From Helicobacter pylori_CU (lineage in GTDB: Bacteria; Campylobacterota; Campylobacteria; Campylobacterales; Helicobacteraceae), in contig NC_017733.1 of the NCBI RefSeq assembly GCF_000259235.1, positions 1,488,001 to 1,552,000 of the forward strand: a DNA stretch of 64,000 nt, in the 5' to 3' direction. The notes under the pieces are model-generated. The model saw only the letters and a list, made by a program, of their open reading frames with translations. It made no database searches and had not been told where the DNA came from. How positions within the stretch are numbered: position 1 is the stretch's first letter; each line of letters starts with the position of its first letter. The position numbers and the translations under genes were made by a program. Below are positions 26,189 through 34,525 of the stretch, in pieces.

Positions 26189-26824
26189 GTGAAATTTTTT
26201 TCAAAGGATTTATTTAAAAAAGTAACCCCTTTATTTTTAAGCGTTTGTTTTTTAAGCCCTACCCTTACGCAAGCCAAAAGTCGTTTTTATGTGGCTTCTC
26301 AATACCAGGTAGGGAAAATGATCATGAAAAAATACAACGATCTCAAACGCACGATTGAAGGGGCGAGCTTTTCTTTAGGCTGGGAGATTAACCCCACTAA
26401 CTACTGGTTTTATTCGCGCTATTACTTTTTTATGGATTATGGGAATGTCATTCTCAATAAAAGAACGGGCGCTCAAGCGAACATGTTCACTTACGGCTTT
26501 GGAGGGGATTTGATCGTGGAATACAATAAAAACCCCTTGTATGTATTTTCTCTTTTTTATGGCATGCAAGTTGCCGAAAACACATGGACGATTTCCAAAC
26601 ACAGCGCGAATTTCATCATTGACGATTGGCGCAGCATTCAAGGGTTTTCGCTCAAAACTTCCAATTTTAGGATGTTGGGTTTAGTGGGGTTCAAATTCCA
26701 AACCGTGCTATTCCACCATGACGCTAGTATTGAAGTGGGGATCAAATGGCCTTTTGCTTTTGAATACGACTCACCCTTTGTAAGGCTTTTTTCTGTCTTT
26801 ATTTCGCACACTTTCTACCTTTAA
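26189..26824 (+). CDS. Putative outer-membrane beta-barrel protein
   Basis: The 211-residue protein starts at GTG, with a signal peptide ending near LTQAKS (about residue 31). It then has alternating amphipathic strands (FYVASQYQVGK, GNVILNKRTG, LYVFSLFYGMQV) and ends in VFISHTFYL. The composition and the short barrel pattern resemble small H. pylori outer-membrane proteins of the Hor/Hof kind. The start follows the lipoprotein gene by 3 bases, suggesting an operon. Its end overlaps the converging xthA by 4 bases. Function not recognised. Confidence 0.65.
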   Translation: MKFFSKDLFKKVTPLFLSVCFLSPTLTQAKSRFYVASQYQVGKMIMKKYNDLKRTIEGASFSLGWEINPTNYWFYSRYYFFMDYGNVILNKRTGAQANMFTYGFGGDLIVEYNKNPLYVFSLFYGMQVAENTWTISKHSANFIIDDWRSIQGFSLKTSNFRMLGLVGFKFQTVLFHHDASIEVGIKWPFAFEYDSPFVRLFSVFISHTFYL

Positions 26825-27573
26825 ACTAATTCCAACCCCACTGGGCAATGATCACTCCCTAAAATATCTTTATAGATTAAAGCGTCTTTTAAGCATGTTT
26901 TTAAAGGGTTAGAGCATAAAAAATAATCAATGCGCCAACCAATGTCTTTATCCCTTGCTTGTTGCATGTAACTCCACCAAGTATAAGCCTTTTCTTTGTT
27001 AGGGTAAAAATAACGGAAAGTGTCAATAAAACCGGCGTTCAAAAGCTCGTTGAATTTTTCTCTCTCTTCATCGCTAAAGCCGGCATTTTTTCGGTTGGTT
27101 TTGGGGTTTTCTAAATCAATTTCATTGTGGGCCACATTCAAATCCCCGCACACAATGACCGGTTTTTTCAATTCTAAAGCTTTTAAAAATTTTTTAAATT
27201 CCACTTCCCAGCTCATGCGATAATTAAGCCTGGATAGGGCTTGTTGGGAATTAGGGGTATAAACATTCACCAAGTAAAACGACTCAAATTCGCAAGTTAC
27301 CACGCGCCCTTCTTTGTCATGCTCTTCCATATTAATCCCATAGCTCACGCTTAAAGGCTCTTTTTTAGTGAAAGTTACCACCCCAGAATAGCCCTTTTTA
27401 ATCGCGCAATTCCAAAAATCAAAATACCCTTTAAATTCAAAAGTGTTTTGTTCTTGTTGCATTTTAGATTCTTGAATGCAAAAAACATCTGCATCAACGC
27501 TATTAAAAAAATCCATAAAGCCCTTAGTCATGCAAGCTCTTAACCCGTTCACATTCCATGAGATCAATTTCAT
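26821..27573 (-). CDS. xthA: Exodeoxyribonuclease III / AP endonuclease
   Basis: The 250-residue product has the ExoIII family motifs ISWNVNGLRA (start), CIQESKM (catalytic Glu, about 34), GDLNVAHNEIDL (about 142, Asp/Asn) and SDHCPVGLEL (C-terminal Asp-His). It repairs abasic sites and 3' blocked ends in the cytosol, important under oxidative stress. Its 3' end overlaps the outer-membrane gene by 4 bases, and tRNA-Phe begins about 100 bases from its start on the opposite strand. Confidence 0.94.
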   Translation of the reverse strand: MKLISWNVNGLRACMTKGFMDFFNSVDADVFCIQESKMQQEQNTFEFKGYFDFWNCAIKKGYSGVVTFTKKEPLSVSYGINMEEHDKEGRVVTCEFESFYLVNVYTPNSQQALSRLNYRMSWEVEFKKFLKALELKKPVIVCGDLNVAHNEIDLENPKTNRKNAGFSDEEREKFNELLNAGFIDTFRYFYPNKEKAYTWWSYMQQARDKDIGWRIDYFLCSNPLKTCLKDALIYKDILGSDHCPVGLELV

Positions 27574-27674
27574 TGTAATCCTTGTTTAATTTTGAGTGAA
27601 TTATATCTTTTTAGTTATTTTTTTAAAAATTAAGCTTTATTTTACCTTTTTTATGTAATAATTGTCTTTTGCTT

Positions 27675-27750
27675 GGCTTGATAGCTCAGTCGGTAGAGCA
27701 GAAGACTGAAAATCTTCGTGTCGGTGGTTCGATTCCGCCTCAAGCCACCA
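27675..27750 (+). tRNA. tRNA-Phe (anticodon GAA)
   Basis: The 76-base gene folds as a cloverleaf. The acceptor GGCTTGA pairs with TCAAGCC, the D arm is GCTC/GAGC, and the anticodon arm GAAGA-CTGAAAA-TCTTC has anticodon GAA. The T arm is GGTGG-TTCGATT-CCGCC, and CCA is encoded. It lies alone between converging and diverging genes. The comH stop is only 2 bases beyond its 3' end on the other strand. Confidence 0.97.
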
Positions 27751-27752
27751 TT

Positions 27753-29192
27753 TTAAACTTCATTGAATAAATAATTCCCCTTTTTGACACACACCACACG
27801 AGAGTTTTCAATGCTCAAAGGCGTGCTTTTGGCTCGTGGTTGCTCTTCTATTTCTAAAACCATGCACACCCCTTCTTTAAAGCGCACATGGTTTTTAACC
27901 CATTCTTTATACTCACTGCTTTCTTTGATTATATCGTTTAAATAATGCCCTTCATACACTTCCACAAATTCCATGAATTTTTCATTCAAATTCAATTCAT
28001 TATGCGTTATTTCGCTTTTTCGTGTGGAAGAATAAGCCAATTCGCTGGTTTCATAAAAAGTCGGCTCTATTTGATCGTCTTGTTTGGGGCGCTCATAAAT
28101 GGCTTTCACTAATTGCGTGGTGATTTCATATTCACTCTCCCACGCTTGTTTTAAAGGCTCTTCTATTAGATAACATTGCCTAGTCGTGCCGTCTTTTCTT
28201 GCTCTGGCCCTTTTACACTTTTCTGTAGAGCTTCTGGCTTGAAGAATCGTAAAATTGTTTTTAGCTTCAAAAGTTTGTGGCTCTTCTAAAGGCTCTGTTT
28301 TATGAACAGAGATTTTAGTATAGGGGGTAATGATTTTACCGCTTTTATTTTCAGCGGTGCTGTAATCGCAAGGGGTAATATCTGTCGCAGTCTGTTTGTC
28401 TTCATCAACGCGTTTTAAAATGCTTGGGCGATAGGCTTGCAAGTTTTCATCATCATAAACCCACTTCCCGCACGCAAATTCTTTAATATTAGGATCTCTA
28501 ATGGCTTGTTTTTCCACATTATCCTTATTCTCATTGCTTTCATTATTTTCATCAATATCAGCGTTAGAGGTGTCGTTAGGGAGCGTTTTTTCGGTGGGTG
28601 GCGTTATAAAGAGGTTGTTTTCTTGATCTTCTGAAGAATGCTTTAAAGGGGGTTTGGTGTCGTTTGTTGGCGTTTTAACTTCGTTAGTGGGGCTTATTTT
28701 GCTAGGAGTTACTAAAGGCTGCAAAAGGCTGTTTTTAGAGTTTTTAGAGCCTAGTTTGGACTCTGGGTAAGAAAAGTTTTGAGAAGGTTGTTGCGATGAA
28801 CTAGGCTTGTTTTGTGGTTTTTGCATGGGCATGTTTAAAGAAGGCATTTGGTGCGCGTGCGCTTCTTTCAATTCTTTTGAAGAAAAAACAATTTGGGTGT
28901 TTCTAGGGATAGTAGGGCGGTTGGGGCTTAAGGTCGTTTCTAAAGAAAGTTTTTCATCAAGGGGTTGATAGACGATTGCAGTGGATATGTGGGTGATAGT
29001 GAGCGTGAGTTTTTTGTGTGGGGAGATATTATAAACGCCTAAAACTTGTCTGGGTTCTTTAGAATCAAGGACTTTAGCCTTAAAAGTGCCTTTATGCGGC
29101 GAAGTTTTGATTTCTTCTAAAAGCTCGATCACAAGGGCTTGAAGAGGGTTAGAGAAAGTCAGAAAGAAAGACAGACAAAGGGATTTTTTCAT
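27753..29192 (-). CDS. comH: ComH, periplasmic DNA-uptake protein
   Basis: The 479-residue protein has a signal peptide (MKKSLCLSFFLTFSNPLQA). A basic and beta-rich N-terminal part follows. The middle is a long low-complexity region rich in Pro, Ser, Asn and Lys (about 115-230), and the C-terminal domain has paired Cys (CGKW, CDYS, CKRARARK, CYLI, CMVL, CVKK). This matches H. pylori ComH, needed for natural transformation and reported to bind incoming DNA in the periplasm. It lies beside the origin and is convergent with tRNA-Phe. No homologue outside Helicobacter relatives is recalled. Confidence 0.85.
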   Translation of the reverse strand: MKKSLCLSFFLTFSNPLQALVIELLEEIKTSPHKGTFKAKVLDSKEPRQVLGVYNISPHKKLTLTITHISTAIVYQPLDEKLSLETTLSPNRPTIPRNTQIVFSSKELKEAHAHQMPSLNMPMQKPQNKPSSSQQPSQNFSYPESKLGSKNSKNSLLQPLVTPSKISPTNEVKTPTNDTKPPLKHSSEDQENNLFITPPTEKTLPNDTSNADIDENNESNENKDNVEKQAIRDPNIKEFACGKWVYDDENLQAYRPSILKRVDEDKQTATDITPCDYSTAENKSGKIITPYTKISVHKTEPLEEPQTFEAKNNFTILQARSSTEKCKRARARKDGTTRQCYLIEEPLKQAWESEYEITTQLVKAIYERPKQDDQIEPTFYETSELAYSSTRKSEITHNELNLNEKFMEFVEVYEGHYLNDIIKESSEYKEWVKNHVRFKEGVCMVLEIEEQPRAKSTPLSIENSRVVCVKKGNYLFNEV

Positions 29193-29420
29193 GCTTGTTC
29201 CTTTTTATTTTGGATTATAGCTTAAAAAAAGGTTTAGTAAAAGTCATCAATAAGTTATAGATAGGTAACACTTTAATTAATAATAATTAGTAACAGTAGT
29301 AGGGGCGTGAATGGATGGAATGAAACAATAAAAAGCTTTAGAGGTGTGCGTTTTTAGGGGGGTTGTGGGATTTAAAAAAGAGTGAATGAAACGCTTTTTC
29401 ATAAGCCTTTTTTCATTCAC
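29193..29420. other. Replication origin part oriC2 (unwinding side)
   Basis: The spacer between comH and the dnaA stop holds DnaA boxes GTGAATGG (29307-29314, 7 of 8), GTGAATGA (29382-29389) and TCATTCAC (29413-29420). It also has an AT-rich stretch (about 29221-29300, with TTAATTAATAATAATTAG) suited to duplex opening. H. pylori has a bipartite oriC with dnaA between the two halves and unwinding in oriC2. The last box includes the dnaA stop codon. No gene is supported here. Confidence 0.85.
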
Positions 29421-30780
29421 TCAAATTGAAAGCGGTTTTTTTGTCGTTCAATTCGTTCAAGCGGTTTTTGATTTCTTCTCTAAGGCTTAAAATAAAAGGG
29501 CTTTTTTCTTCTTCAAGCATTTTTTTAACGCTAGAATACATTTTAGAAATGCTTGAATGATCCTTTAAATCCAAAAATTGAGCGAGCGAAAGCGTGGGGT
29601 TAGGGGTATAAAGCCTAGCGAAATACACGACTAATTTTCTCGCCAAAGCGACATTTTTTTGGCGCGAAGAGACTTTGATTTCGCTGGATTTGAGATTCAA
29701 GCTTTGCGCGACAGCGAGCAAGATATTTTCCAAGCTTGAGCCTTCAGCATGATCTTTTTGCAAATCTTCTAAAACGGTTTTAGCGAGGTTCAAATCAATG
29801 GAAGCGTTCATCAAGTTCGCGTTCACGCTGATTTTAATGATTGCGCCTTCCATTTGGCGGATATTGTCGCTGATGTGTTGGGCGATGTATTCCATCACTT
29901 CTTCAGGCAAAGTGATTTGATTGAGTTGGCATTTTTGTTTGACAATGGAAAGTTTGGTTTCTAAATCAGGGGGCATGACTTTAGCGGTTATCCCCCATTC
30001 AAAGCGCGATTTTAAGCGATCTTCTAAGCCGGCGATGTTTTTAGGCGATCGATCTGAAATCAATACGATTTGTTTGCTGTTGGCATGCAATTCGTTAAAA
30101 GTGTGGAAAAATTCTTCTTCTAGCTTGGGTTTTCCTTGCAAAAATTGAGCGTCATCTAACAAGAAAAAGTCGCAATGGCGGTATTTTGCTTTAAAAGAAT
30201 CCATGGTTTTGTTGTCTAAATGCTTTAAAAAGTCTGTCAAAAAGTCTTCTGAAGTGACTAACACGACTTTTTTATGCTTTTCTAGGGCATGGTTGCCGAT
30301 AGCGTTTAAAATGTGCGTTTTGCCTAACCCTGTGCCGCCATAAAAAAGCACCGGGTTATAAGGGGGGGTATCGCTTTGGGCGACTTTTTTAGCGATTTCA
30401 TAAACGGTGTTATTGCATGAGCCTACGACAAAATTTTCAAAAGTGTAAGAGTCTTTGACGCTCGTTTTTGTGGCTTTGTAATTGATATTAGATTGGGCGT
30501 TAACCTGGATTTTAGGCGCTACTTCAATACGCACATCCACGCTATGGGCTAAATGCATGCCGACTTTATTCTGGCTTAAAATTTCTTTAAGCAACGCGCC
30601 GTGTTTAGCCGTAATCCAATTGCATAAGAGCATGTTAGGGGCATAAAAAAAGGCAATGTCGCTCTTGCTCGCGTTAGGGTCGTATTTGAGCTGGCTCAAG
30701 CAATTTTCATACTCTATGAGGCTGACTTTTTGTTTGACTAACGCCAAGATTTCTTTTTCAATATTGTTGTTGGTATCCAT
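29413..30780 (-). CDS. dnaA: Chromosomal replication initiator DnaA
   Basis: The 455-residue initiator has an N-terminal domain (1-90), a linker, an AAA+ domain with FYGGTGLGKTHIL (about 147-159, Walker A) and FFLLDDAQFL (about 210, Walker B), and SRFEWGITAKV. The C-terminal DNA-binding helix-turn-helix is RKLVVYFARLYTPNPTLSLA...DHSSISKMYSS. It opens oriC by binding TCATTCAC boxes. Boxes lie on both sides of the gene (oriC1 upstream of its start and oriC2 at its stop), giving room for self-control of expression. Confidence 0.97.
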   Translation of the reverse strand: MDTNNNIEKEILALVKQKVSLIEYENCLSQLKYDPNASKSDIAFFYAPNMLLCNWITAKHGALLKEILSQNKVGMHLAHSVDVRIEVAPKIQVNAQSNINYKATKTSVKDSYTFENFVVGSCNNTVYEIAKKVAQSDTPPYNPVLFYGGTGLGKTHILNAIGNHALEKHKKVVLVTSEDFLTDFLKHLDNKTMDSFKAKYRHCDFFLLDDAQFLQGKPKLEEEFFHTFNELHANSKQIVLISDRSPKNIAGLEDRLKSRFEWGITAKVMPPDLETKLSIVKQKCQLNQITLPEEVMEYIAQHISDNIRQMEGAIIKISVNANLMNASIDLNLAKTVLEDLQKDHAEGSSLENILLAVAQSLNLKSSEIKVSSRQKNVALARKLVVYFARLYTPNPTLSLAQFLDLKDHSSISKMYSSVKKMLEEEKSPFILSLREEIKNRLNELNDKKTAFNLSE

Positions 30781-30846
30781 GGCGTTATTATAGCGTGAAT
30801 AAGTTGTGAATGAAAAAGGAATAACATGTGAATGAAATGTGAATGA
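30781..30846. other. Replication origin part oriC1 (DnaA box cluster)
   Basis: Three exact GTGAATGA boxes (30806-30813, 30828-30835, 30839-30846) and a near-box GTGAATAA (30795-30802) all point the same way, just upstream of the dnaA start. They match the H. pylori DnaA consensus TCATTCAC read on the other strand. They overlap the dnaA promoter region. Confidence 0.88.
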
Positions 30847-30933
30847 AGCCCTAAAATTAAGGTGTTTCTTTTAAGGGTTTGTCTATAATGCTTGCTTTAT
30901 AATAAGCTAATGGATGCGAAAAAAAGGATTTTC

Positions 30934-31476
30934 ATGCTACTTTGCGCTGGAAGGAATGAAACTTTAAAAAAAGCGGTGCCTATTGGTGTGGGCTTGATAG
31001 AGAGCGCGATTAATTTAACGAGAATGTGTTTAAAAAACCCTGATACAGAAAGCCTTATTTTTATAGGGAGCGCGGGGAGTTATAGCCCAGAAATTGAGCT
31101 TTTAAGCGTGTTTGAAAGCGTTCAAGGCTATCAAATTGAAGAGAGTTTTAGCCATTTAAACAGCTACACGCCTTTAAATAATTCCATTCACATAGAAACT
31201 AAAGAGCAGGCTCTGTTTGAAAGGGTGCGTGTGAATAGCAGTAACTATATCCACACCGGCGAAATGTTTGCTAAAAAAATGGTTCAAAAGGGCGTTTTAT
31301 TAGAAAACATGGAGTTTTTTAGCGTTTTAAGCGTGGCTAAGGCGTTTTCTTTGAAGGCTAAAGGGATTTTTTGCGTGAGTAACCATGTGGGACTTAACGC
31401 GCATAAGGAATTTAAAGAAAACCACGCCAAAGTCAAACAGATTTTAGAAAACATCATTGATAGTTTAATAATTTAA
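30934..31476 (+). CDS. punB: Purine nucleoside phosphorylase-type protein PunB
   Basis: The start at 30934 (MLLCAGRNETLKKAVPIGVG) follows AAAAGGA at a good distance and gives 180 residues. An earlier in-frame ATG at 30910 lacks a ribosome site. Family motifs include LIFIGSAGSYSPEI (about 48), ENMEFFSVLSVAK (about 125, the Met-Glu nucleoside-binding region) and GIFCVSNHVGLNAH. The enzyme would release purine bases from (deoxy)nucleosides for salvage, which H. pylori needs because it lacks de novo purine synthesis. Family assignment is firm; exact substrate is not. Confidence 0.82.
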   Translation: MLLCAGRNETLKKAVPIGVGLIESAINLTRMCLKNPDTESLIFIGSAGSYSPEIELLSVFESVQGYQIEESFSHLNSYTPLNNSIHIETKEQALFERVRVNSSNYIHTGEMFAKKMVQKGVLLENMEFFSVLSVAKAFSLKAKGIFCVSNHVGLNAHKEFKENHAKVKQILENIIDSLII

Positions 31477-31518
31477 TAGTTTAGCTATCATGGAGCATTC
31501 TAAATTAAAGGCGATCAC

Positions 31519-31758
31519 ATGTTTGAAAAAATACGCAAGATTTTAGCGGATATTGAAGATTCGCAAAATGAAATTGAAATGCTTTTAAAATTAGCGAATT
31601 TGAGTTTGGGGGATTTCATTGAAATTAAAAGAGGGAGCATGGACATGCCAAAGGGCGTGAATGAAGCGTTTTTTACGCAATTAAGCGAAGAAGTGGAGCG
31701 ATTGAAGGAGCTTATTAACGCTTTGAATAAAATCAAAAAAGGGTTATTGGTGTTTTAA
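31519..31758 (+). CDS. Small conserved protein before glmS
   Basis: The 79-residue, highly charged product is mostly predicted helix (MFEKIRKILADIEDSQNEIEML, then LSEEVERLKELINALNKIKK) and may be a coiled coil. No catalytic motif is visible. It ends directly before the glmS ATG with no gap, so it is translated from the same message. I do not recognise the function. Confidence 0.75.
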   Translation: MFEKIRKILADIEDSQNEIEMLLKLANLSLGDFIEIKRGSMDMPKGVNEAFFTQLSEEVERLKELINALNKIKKGLLVF

Positions 31759-33552
31759 ATGTGCGGGATTGTAGGTTATATAGGGGATAGCGAGAAAAAA
31801 TCCGTTCTTTTAGAGGGATTAAAGGAATTAGAATACAGAGGCTATGATAGCGCTGGTTTAGCCGTATTGAGTAATGATCGTTTGGAAGTGTTTAAAACTC
31901 AAGGGAAATTAGAAAACCTTAGATTGGAGCTTAAAAATAAAGAGTTTTTGGATTTTGGCGTGAGTATCGCTCACACCAGATGGGCAACGCATGGCAAGCC
32001 AAGCAGCGCGAACGCCCACCCGCATTTTACAGAAAATTTAGCATTAGTTCATAATGGCATCATTGAAAATTACGCGAGCTTGAAAAAAGAATTGGAAAAC
32101 AAAGGGCATGCGTTTTTAAGCCAAACGGACACGGAAGTCATTGCGCATTTATTAGAAGAAACGCTTAAAAGCGAGAGCGATTTATTGAAAGCCTTTGAAA
32201 AAAGCATCAGCCTTTTGAAAGGGAGTTATGCGATTTTAATGCTCCATAAAAGGGCTAAAGAGAGCCTCTTTTACGCTAAATCTTCTTCGCCTTTAGTCGT
32301 GGGTAAGGGCAAAGAGGGGGTGTTTTTTGCGTCCAGTTTGAGCGTGTTAGCCCCTAAAGTGGATCAATTTGTCATTTTAGAAGAAAACAGCGTGGGGCGG
32401 ATTTCTTTAGAAAATTTTAAAGATTTAAACAATATTGAAAACATGAAAGATTACGCTTTTGAAAACAAGGATTATTCTAAAGGCAATTTTAGGAATTATT
32501 TAGAAAAAGAGATTTATGAGCAGCACAGCAGTTTGTTAGAGTGTTTAGAGGGGCGCTTGGAAGCCTTGAGTGTGTATTGCGAGATCGATCCTGAATTTTT
32601 AGAGAATGTGAGCGAAATCACGCTGTGTTCTTGCGGGAGCAGTTACCATGCGAGTTTGGCGAGCGTGTATTTGTTTGAAAGATTAGCCAAAATAAGAGCG
32701 AGGGCCATTTTAGCGAGCGAGTACCGCTACGCTAATTTTAAAAGCAACCCTAACGAGCTTTTTATAGCGATTTCTCAAAGCGGTGAAACCGCTGACACTT
32801 TAGAAGCTTTAAAATTAGCCAAAGCCCAAGGGCTTAAAACCATTAGCTTGTGTAACGCCCCTTTTAGCATGATGAGCCGCATCAGCGATCACACGCTTTT
32901 AATTAGAGCGGGGGTAGAAAGGAGCGTGGCATCCACTAAGGCGTTTTCTTCGCAAGTGATGCTTTTATGGCTTTTGAGCGTGTATATGGGCAAACAGCTA
33001 GGGACGATCTCTAAAGAAGAAGAAAGAATCCAAGCCAAAAACATGCTCAATAGCGTGAATGCGATGAAAGTAGAGCCTAAATTGCATGAAAAAATCAAGC
33101 GCCTATCCAAACGCTACTTGCATGGGCATGGCTTTTTTTATATCGGGCGCGATGTGTTTTACCCGCTCGCTTTAGAAGGGGCGTTGAAACTTAAAGAAAT
33201 CAGCTACTTGCACGCTGAGGGGTATGCGAGCGCGGAAATGAAGCATGGGCCTATTGCGTTGGTGGATTCTAACCTTTTTACCATTGCTTTATTGTCTAAG
33301 CATCTGTTATTTGATAAAACCAAAAGCAATATTGAAGAATTGAGCGCTAGGGATTCTACGATTTGCGTGTTAAGCTCTGAAATTTTAGAAATTGCTGATG
33401 ATTTTATCCAATTAGAAGAGAGCGAAAGCTACATGGAGGAATTTTTCCGCATGAATTTAGCGGTGCAGCTTTTAGCCTTAGAAATCGCTATGCGCCTGAA
33501 CCACGATGTGGATCACCCAAGAAACTTAGCTAAAAGCGTTACCGTGGAATAA
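31759..33552 (+). CDS. glmS: Glucosamine-6-phosphate synthase GlmS
   Basis: The 597-residue enzyme starts MCGIVGYIGD with Cys2 as the glutaminase nucleophile. It has a glutaminase domain (HTRWATHGKPS, about 75; LVHNGIIEN, about 97) and two SIS sugar-binding domains (CGSSYHASL, about 293; SQSGETADT, about 338), ending HPRNLAKSVTVE. It converts fructose-6-phosphate and glutamine to glucosamine-6-phosphate for peptidoglycan and LPS. It abuts the small gene before it and is 21 bases before thyX. Confidence 0.97.
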   Translation: MCGIVGYIGDSEKKSVLLEGLKELEYRGYDSAGLAVLSNDRLEVFKTQGKLENLRLELKNKEFLDFGVSIAHTRWATHGKPSSANAHPHFTENLALVHNGIIENYASLKKELENKGHAFLSQTDTEVIAHLLEETLKSESDLLKAFEKSISLLKGSYAILMLHKRAKESLFYAKSSSPLVVGKGKEGVFFASSLSVLAPKVDQFVILEENSVGRISLENFKDLNNIENMKDYAFENKDYSKGNFRNYLEKEIYEQHSSLLECLEGRLEALSVYCEIDPEFLENVSEITLCSCGSSYHASLASVYLFERLAKIRARAILASEYRYANFKSNPNELFIAISQSGETADTLEALKLAKAQGLKTISLCNAPFSMMSRISDHTLLIRAGVERSVASTKAFSSQVMLLWLLSVYMGKQLGTISKEEERIQAKNMLNSVNAMKVEPKLHEKIKRLSKRYLHGHGFFYIGRDVFYPLALEGALKLKEISYLHAEGYASAEMKHGPIALVDSNLFTIALLSKHLLFDKTKSNIEELSARDSTICVLSSEILEIADDFIQLEESESYMEEFFRMNLAVQLLALEIAMRLNHDVDHPRNLAKSVTVE

Positions 33553-33573
33553 AAAGCGATTAGGAGTCAAATA

Positions 33574-34200
33574 ATGGAAGTGATTTGTAAACACTACACC
33601 CCTTTAGACATTGCGAGCCAAGCGATCCGCACTTGTTGGCAGAGTTTTGAATACAGCGATGATGGAGGCTGTAAAGATAAGGAACTCATCCACAGGGTGG
33701 GGAATATTTTTAGGCATTCTTCCACTTTAGAGCATCTTTATTACAATTTTGAAATCAAGGGTTTGAGCAGGGGGGCGTTGCAAGAATTGAGCCGGCATCG
33801 AATAGCGAGCTTGAGCGTGAAATCAAGCCGCTACACTTTAAGGGAATTGAAAGAAGTGGAGAGCTTTTTACCCCTTAATGAAACGAATTTAGAAAGAGCC
33901 AAAGAGTTTTTAGTGTTCGTGGATAATGAAAAAGTGAATGCAATGAGCGTTTTGGCTTTAGAAAATCTAAGGGTTTTATTGAGCGAGCATAACATTAAAA
34001 ACGATTTAGCCAAATACGCCATGCCTGAAAGCTATAAAACGCATTTAGCCTATAGCATTAACGCTAGGAGCTTGCAAAATTTATTGACTTTAAGAAGCAG
34101 CAATAAAGCCTTAAAAGAAATGCAAGATTTAGCCAAAGCCTTATTTGACGCTTTACCTGGCGAGCATCAGTATTTGTTTGAAGATTGTTTGAAGCATTAG
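33574..34200 (+). CDS. thyX: FAD-dependent thymidylate synthase ThyX
   Basis: The 208-residue protein has the ThyX signature RHRIASLSVKSSRY (about residue 72, RHRx7S) and an N-terminal dUMP/FAD-binding region. It makes dTMP from dUMP with methylene-tetrahydrofolate and NAD(P)H, replacing ThyA. The start follows GATTAGGAGTC, a good ribosome site, and is close to glmS, so the two probably share a transcript. Confidence 0.96.
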   Translation: MEVICKHYTPLDIASQAIRTCWQSFEYSDDGGCKDKELIHRVGNIFRHSSTLEHLYYNFEIKGLSRGALQELSRHRIASLSVKSSRYTLRELKEVESFLPLNETNLERAKEFLVFVDNEKVNAMSVLALENLRVLLSEHNIKNDLAKYAMPESYKTHLAYSINARSLQNLLTLRSSNKALKEMQDLAKALFDALPGEHQYLFEDCLKH

Positions 34201-34296
34201 ATTTAAACAATACCGCTTAATAACGCTCATTCTTTAATGTTTTAAAAACGCCTTGTGTTTGATTAGATGAGATTTTAAGGGGGTTTGTTGTAGGAT

Positions 34297-34380
34297 TTCA
34301 TCACGCCCCATAGTTGCATTATGGGGCAAATCACCTTAAAAGGAGCATGTTATGTCAAAGCCACATAACAAACGCTCTTG
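34297..34380 (-). ncRNA. Predicted IsoA-type antisense RNA at the third aapA locus
   Basis: A minus-strand TATAAT (34387-34392) lies within aapA at the same codons as in the other two copies. Transcription leftward from about 34380 would cover the ribosome site and the leader hairpin GCCCCATA/TATGGGGC (34305-34327). Ends are estimates. Confidence 0.65.
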
Positions 34381-34444
34381 GAGATCATTATACTTTGAGT
34401 TTGCTTTTTTGGGGCTTAAAGTGATCGTTTCTGTGAAACGCTGA
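34352..34444 (+). CDS. AapA-type type I toxin peptide (third locus)
   Basis: The 30-residue peptide starts MSKPHNKRSWRSLYFEFAF and ends IVSVKR. It has the same His/Lys start, single Trp and hydrophobic core as the copy at 12547, but more Phe. The ribosome site AAAAGGAG is 6 bases upstream, and a complementary CCTTT lies downstream at about 34486-34490, as in aapA mRNAs. A leader hairpin GCCCCATA-N7-TATGGGGC occurs at 34305-34327. The aligned -10 is TTTCAT instead of TAAAAT, so toxin transcription may be weak. It lies between thyX and the type I R-M genes. Confidence 0.82.
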   Translation: MSKPHNKRSWRSLYFEFAFLGLKVIVSVKR

Positions 34445-34525
34445 TTTTTCTAAGAGCGTTCCCTTAAGTTTAAAAGCTTAGGGGTTTCCTTTAAAAAGCG
34501 GGTTTGTCCTTGACTTTTGGGGCGT

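Noticed and set aside
30362..30368. G7 run in dnaA
   Set aside because: Short run in Pro codons of an essential gene; slippage would be lethal.
34430..34444. GTTTC-TGT-GAAAC, resembling parS or a palindromic operator
   Set aside because: It lies in the coding end of aapA (Val-Ser-Val-Lys-Arg codons), and its spacing does not match parS (13 instead of 14 bases).
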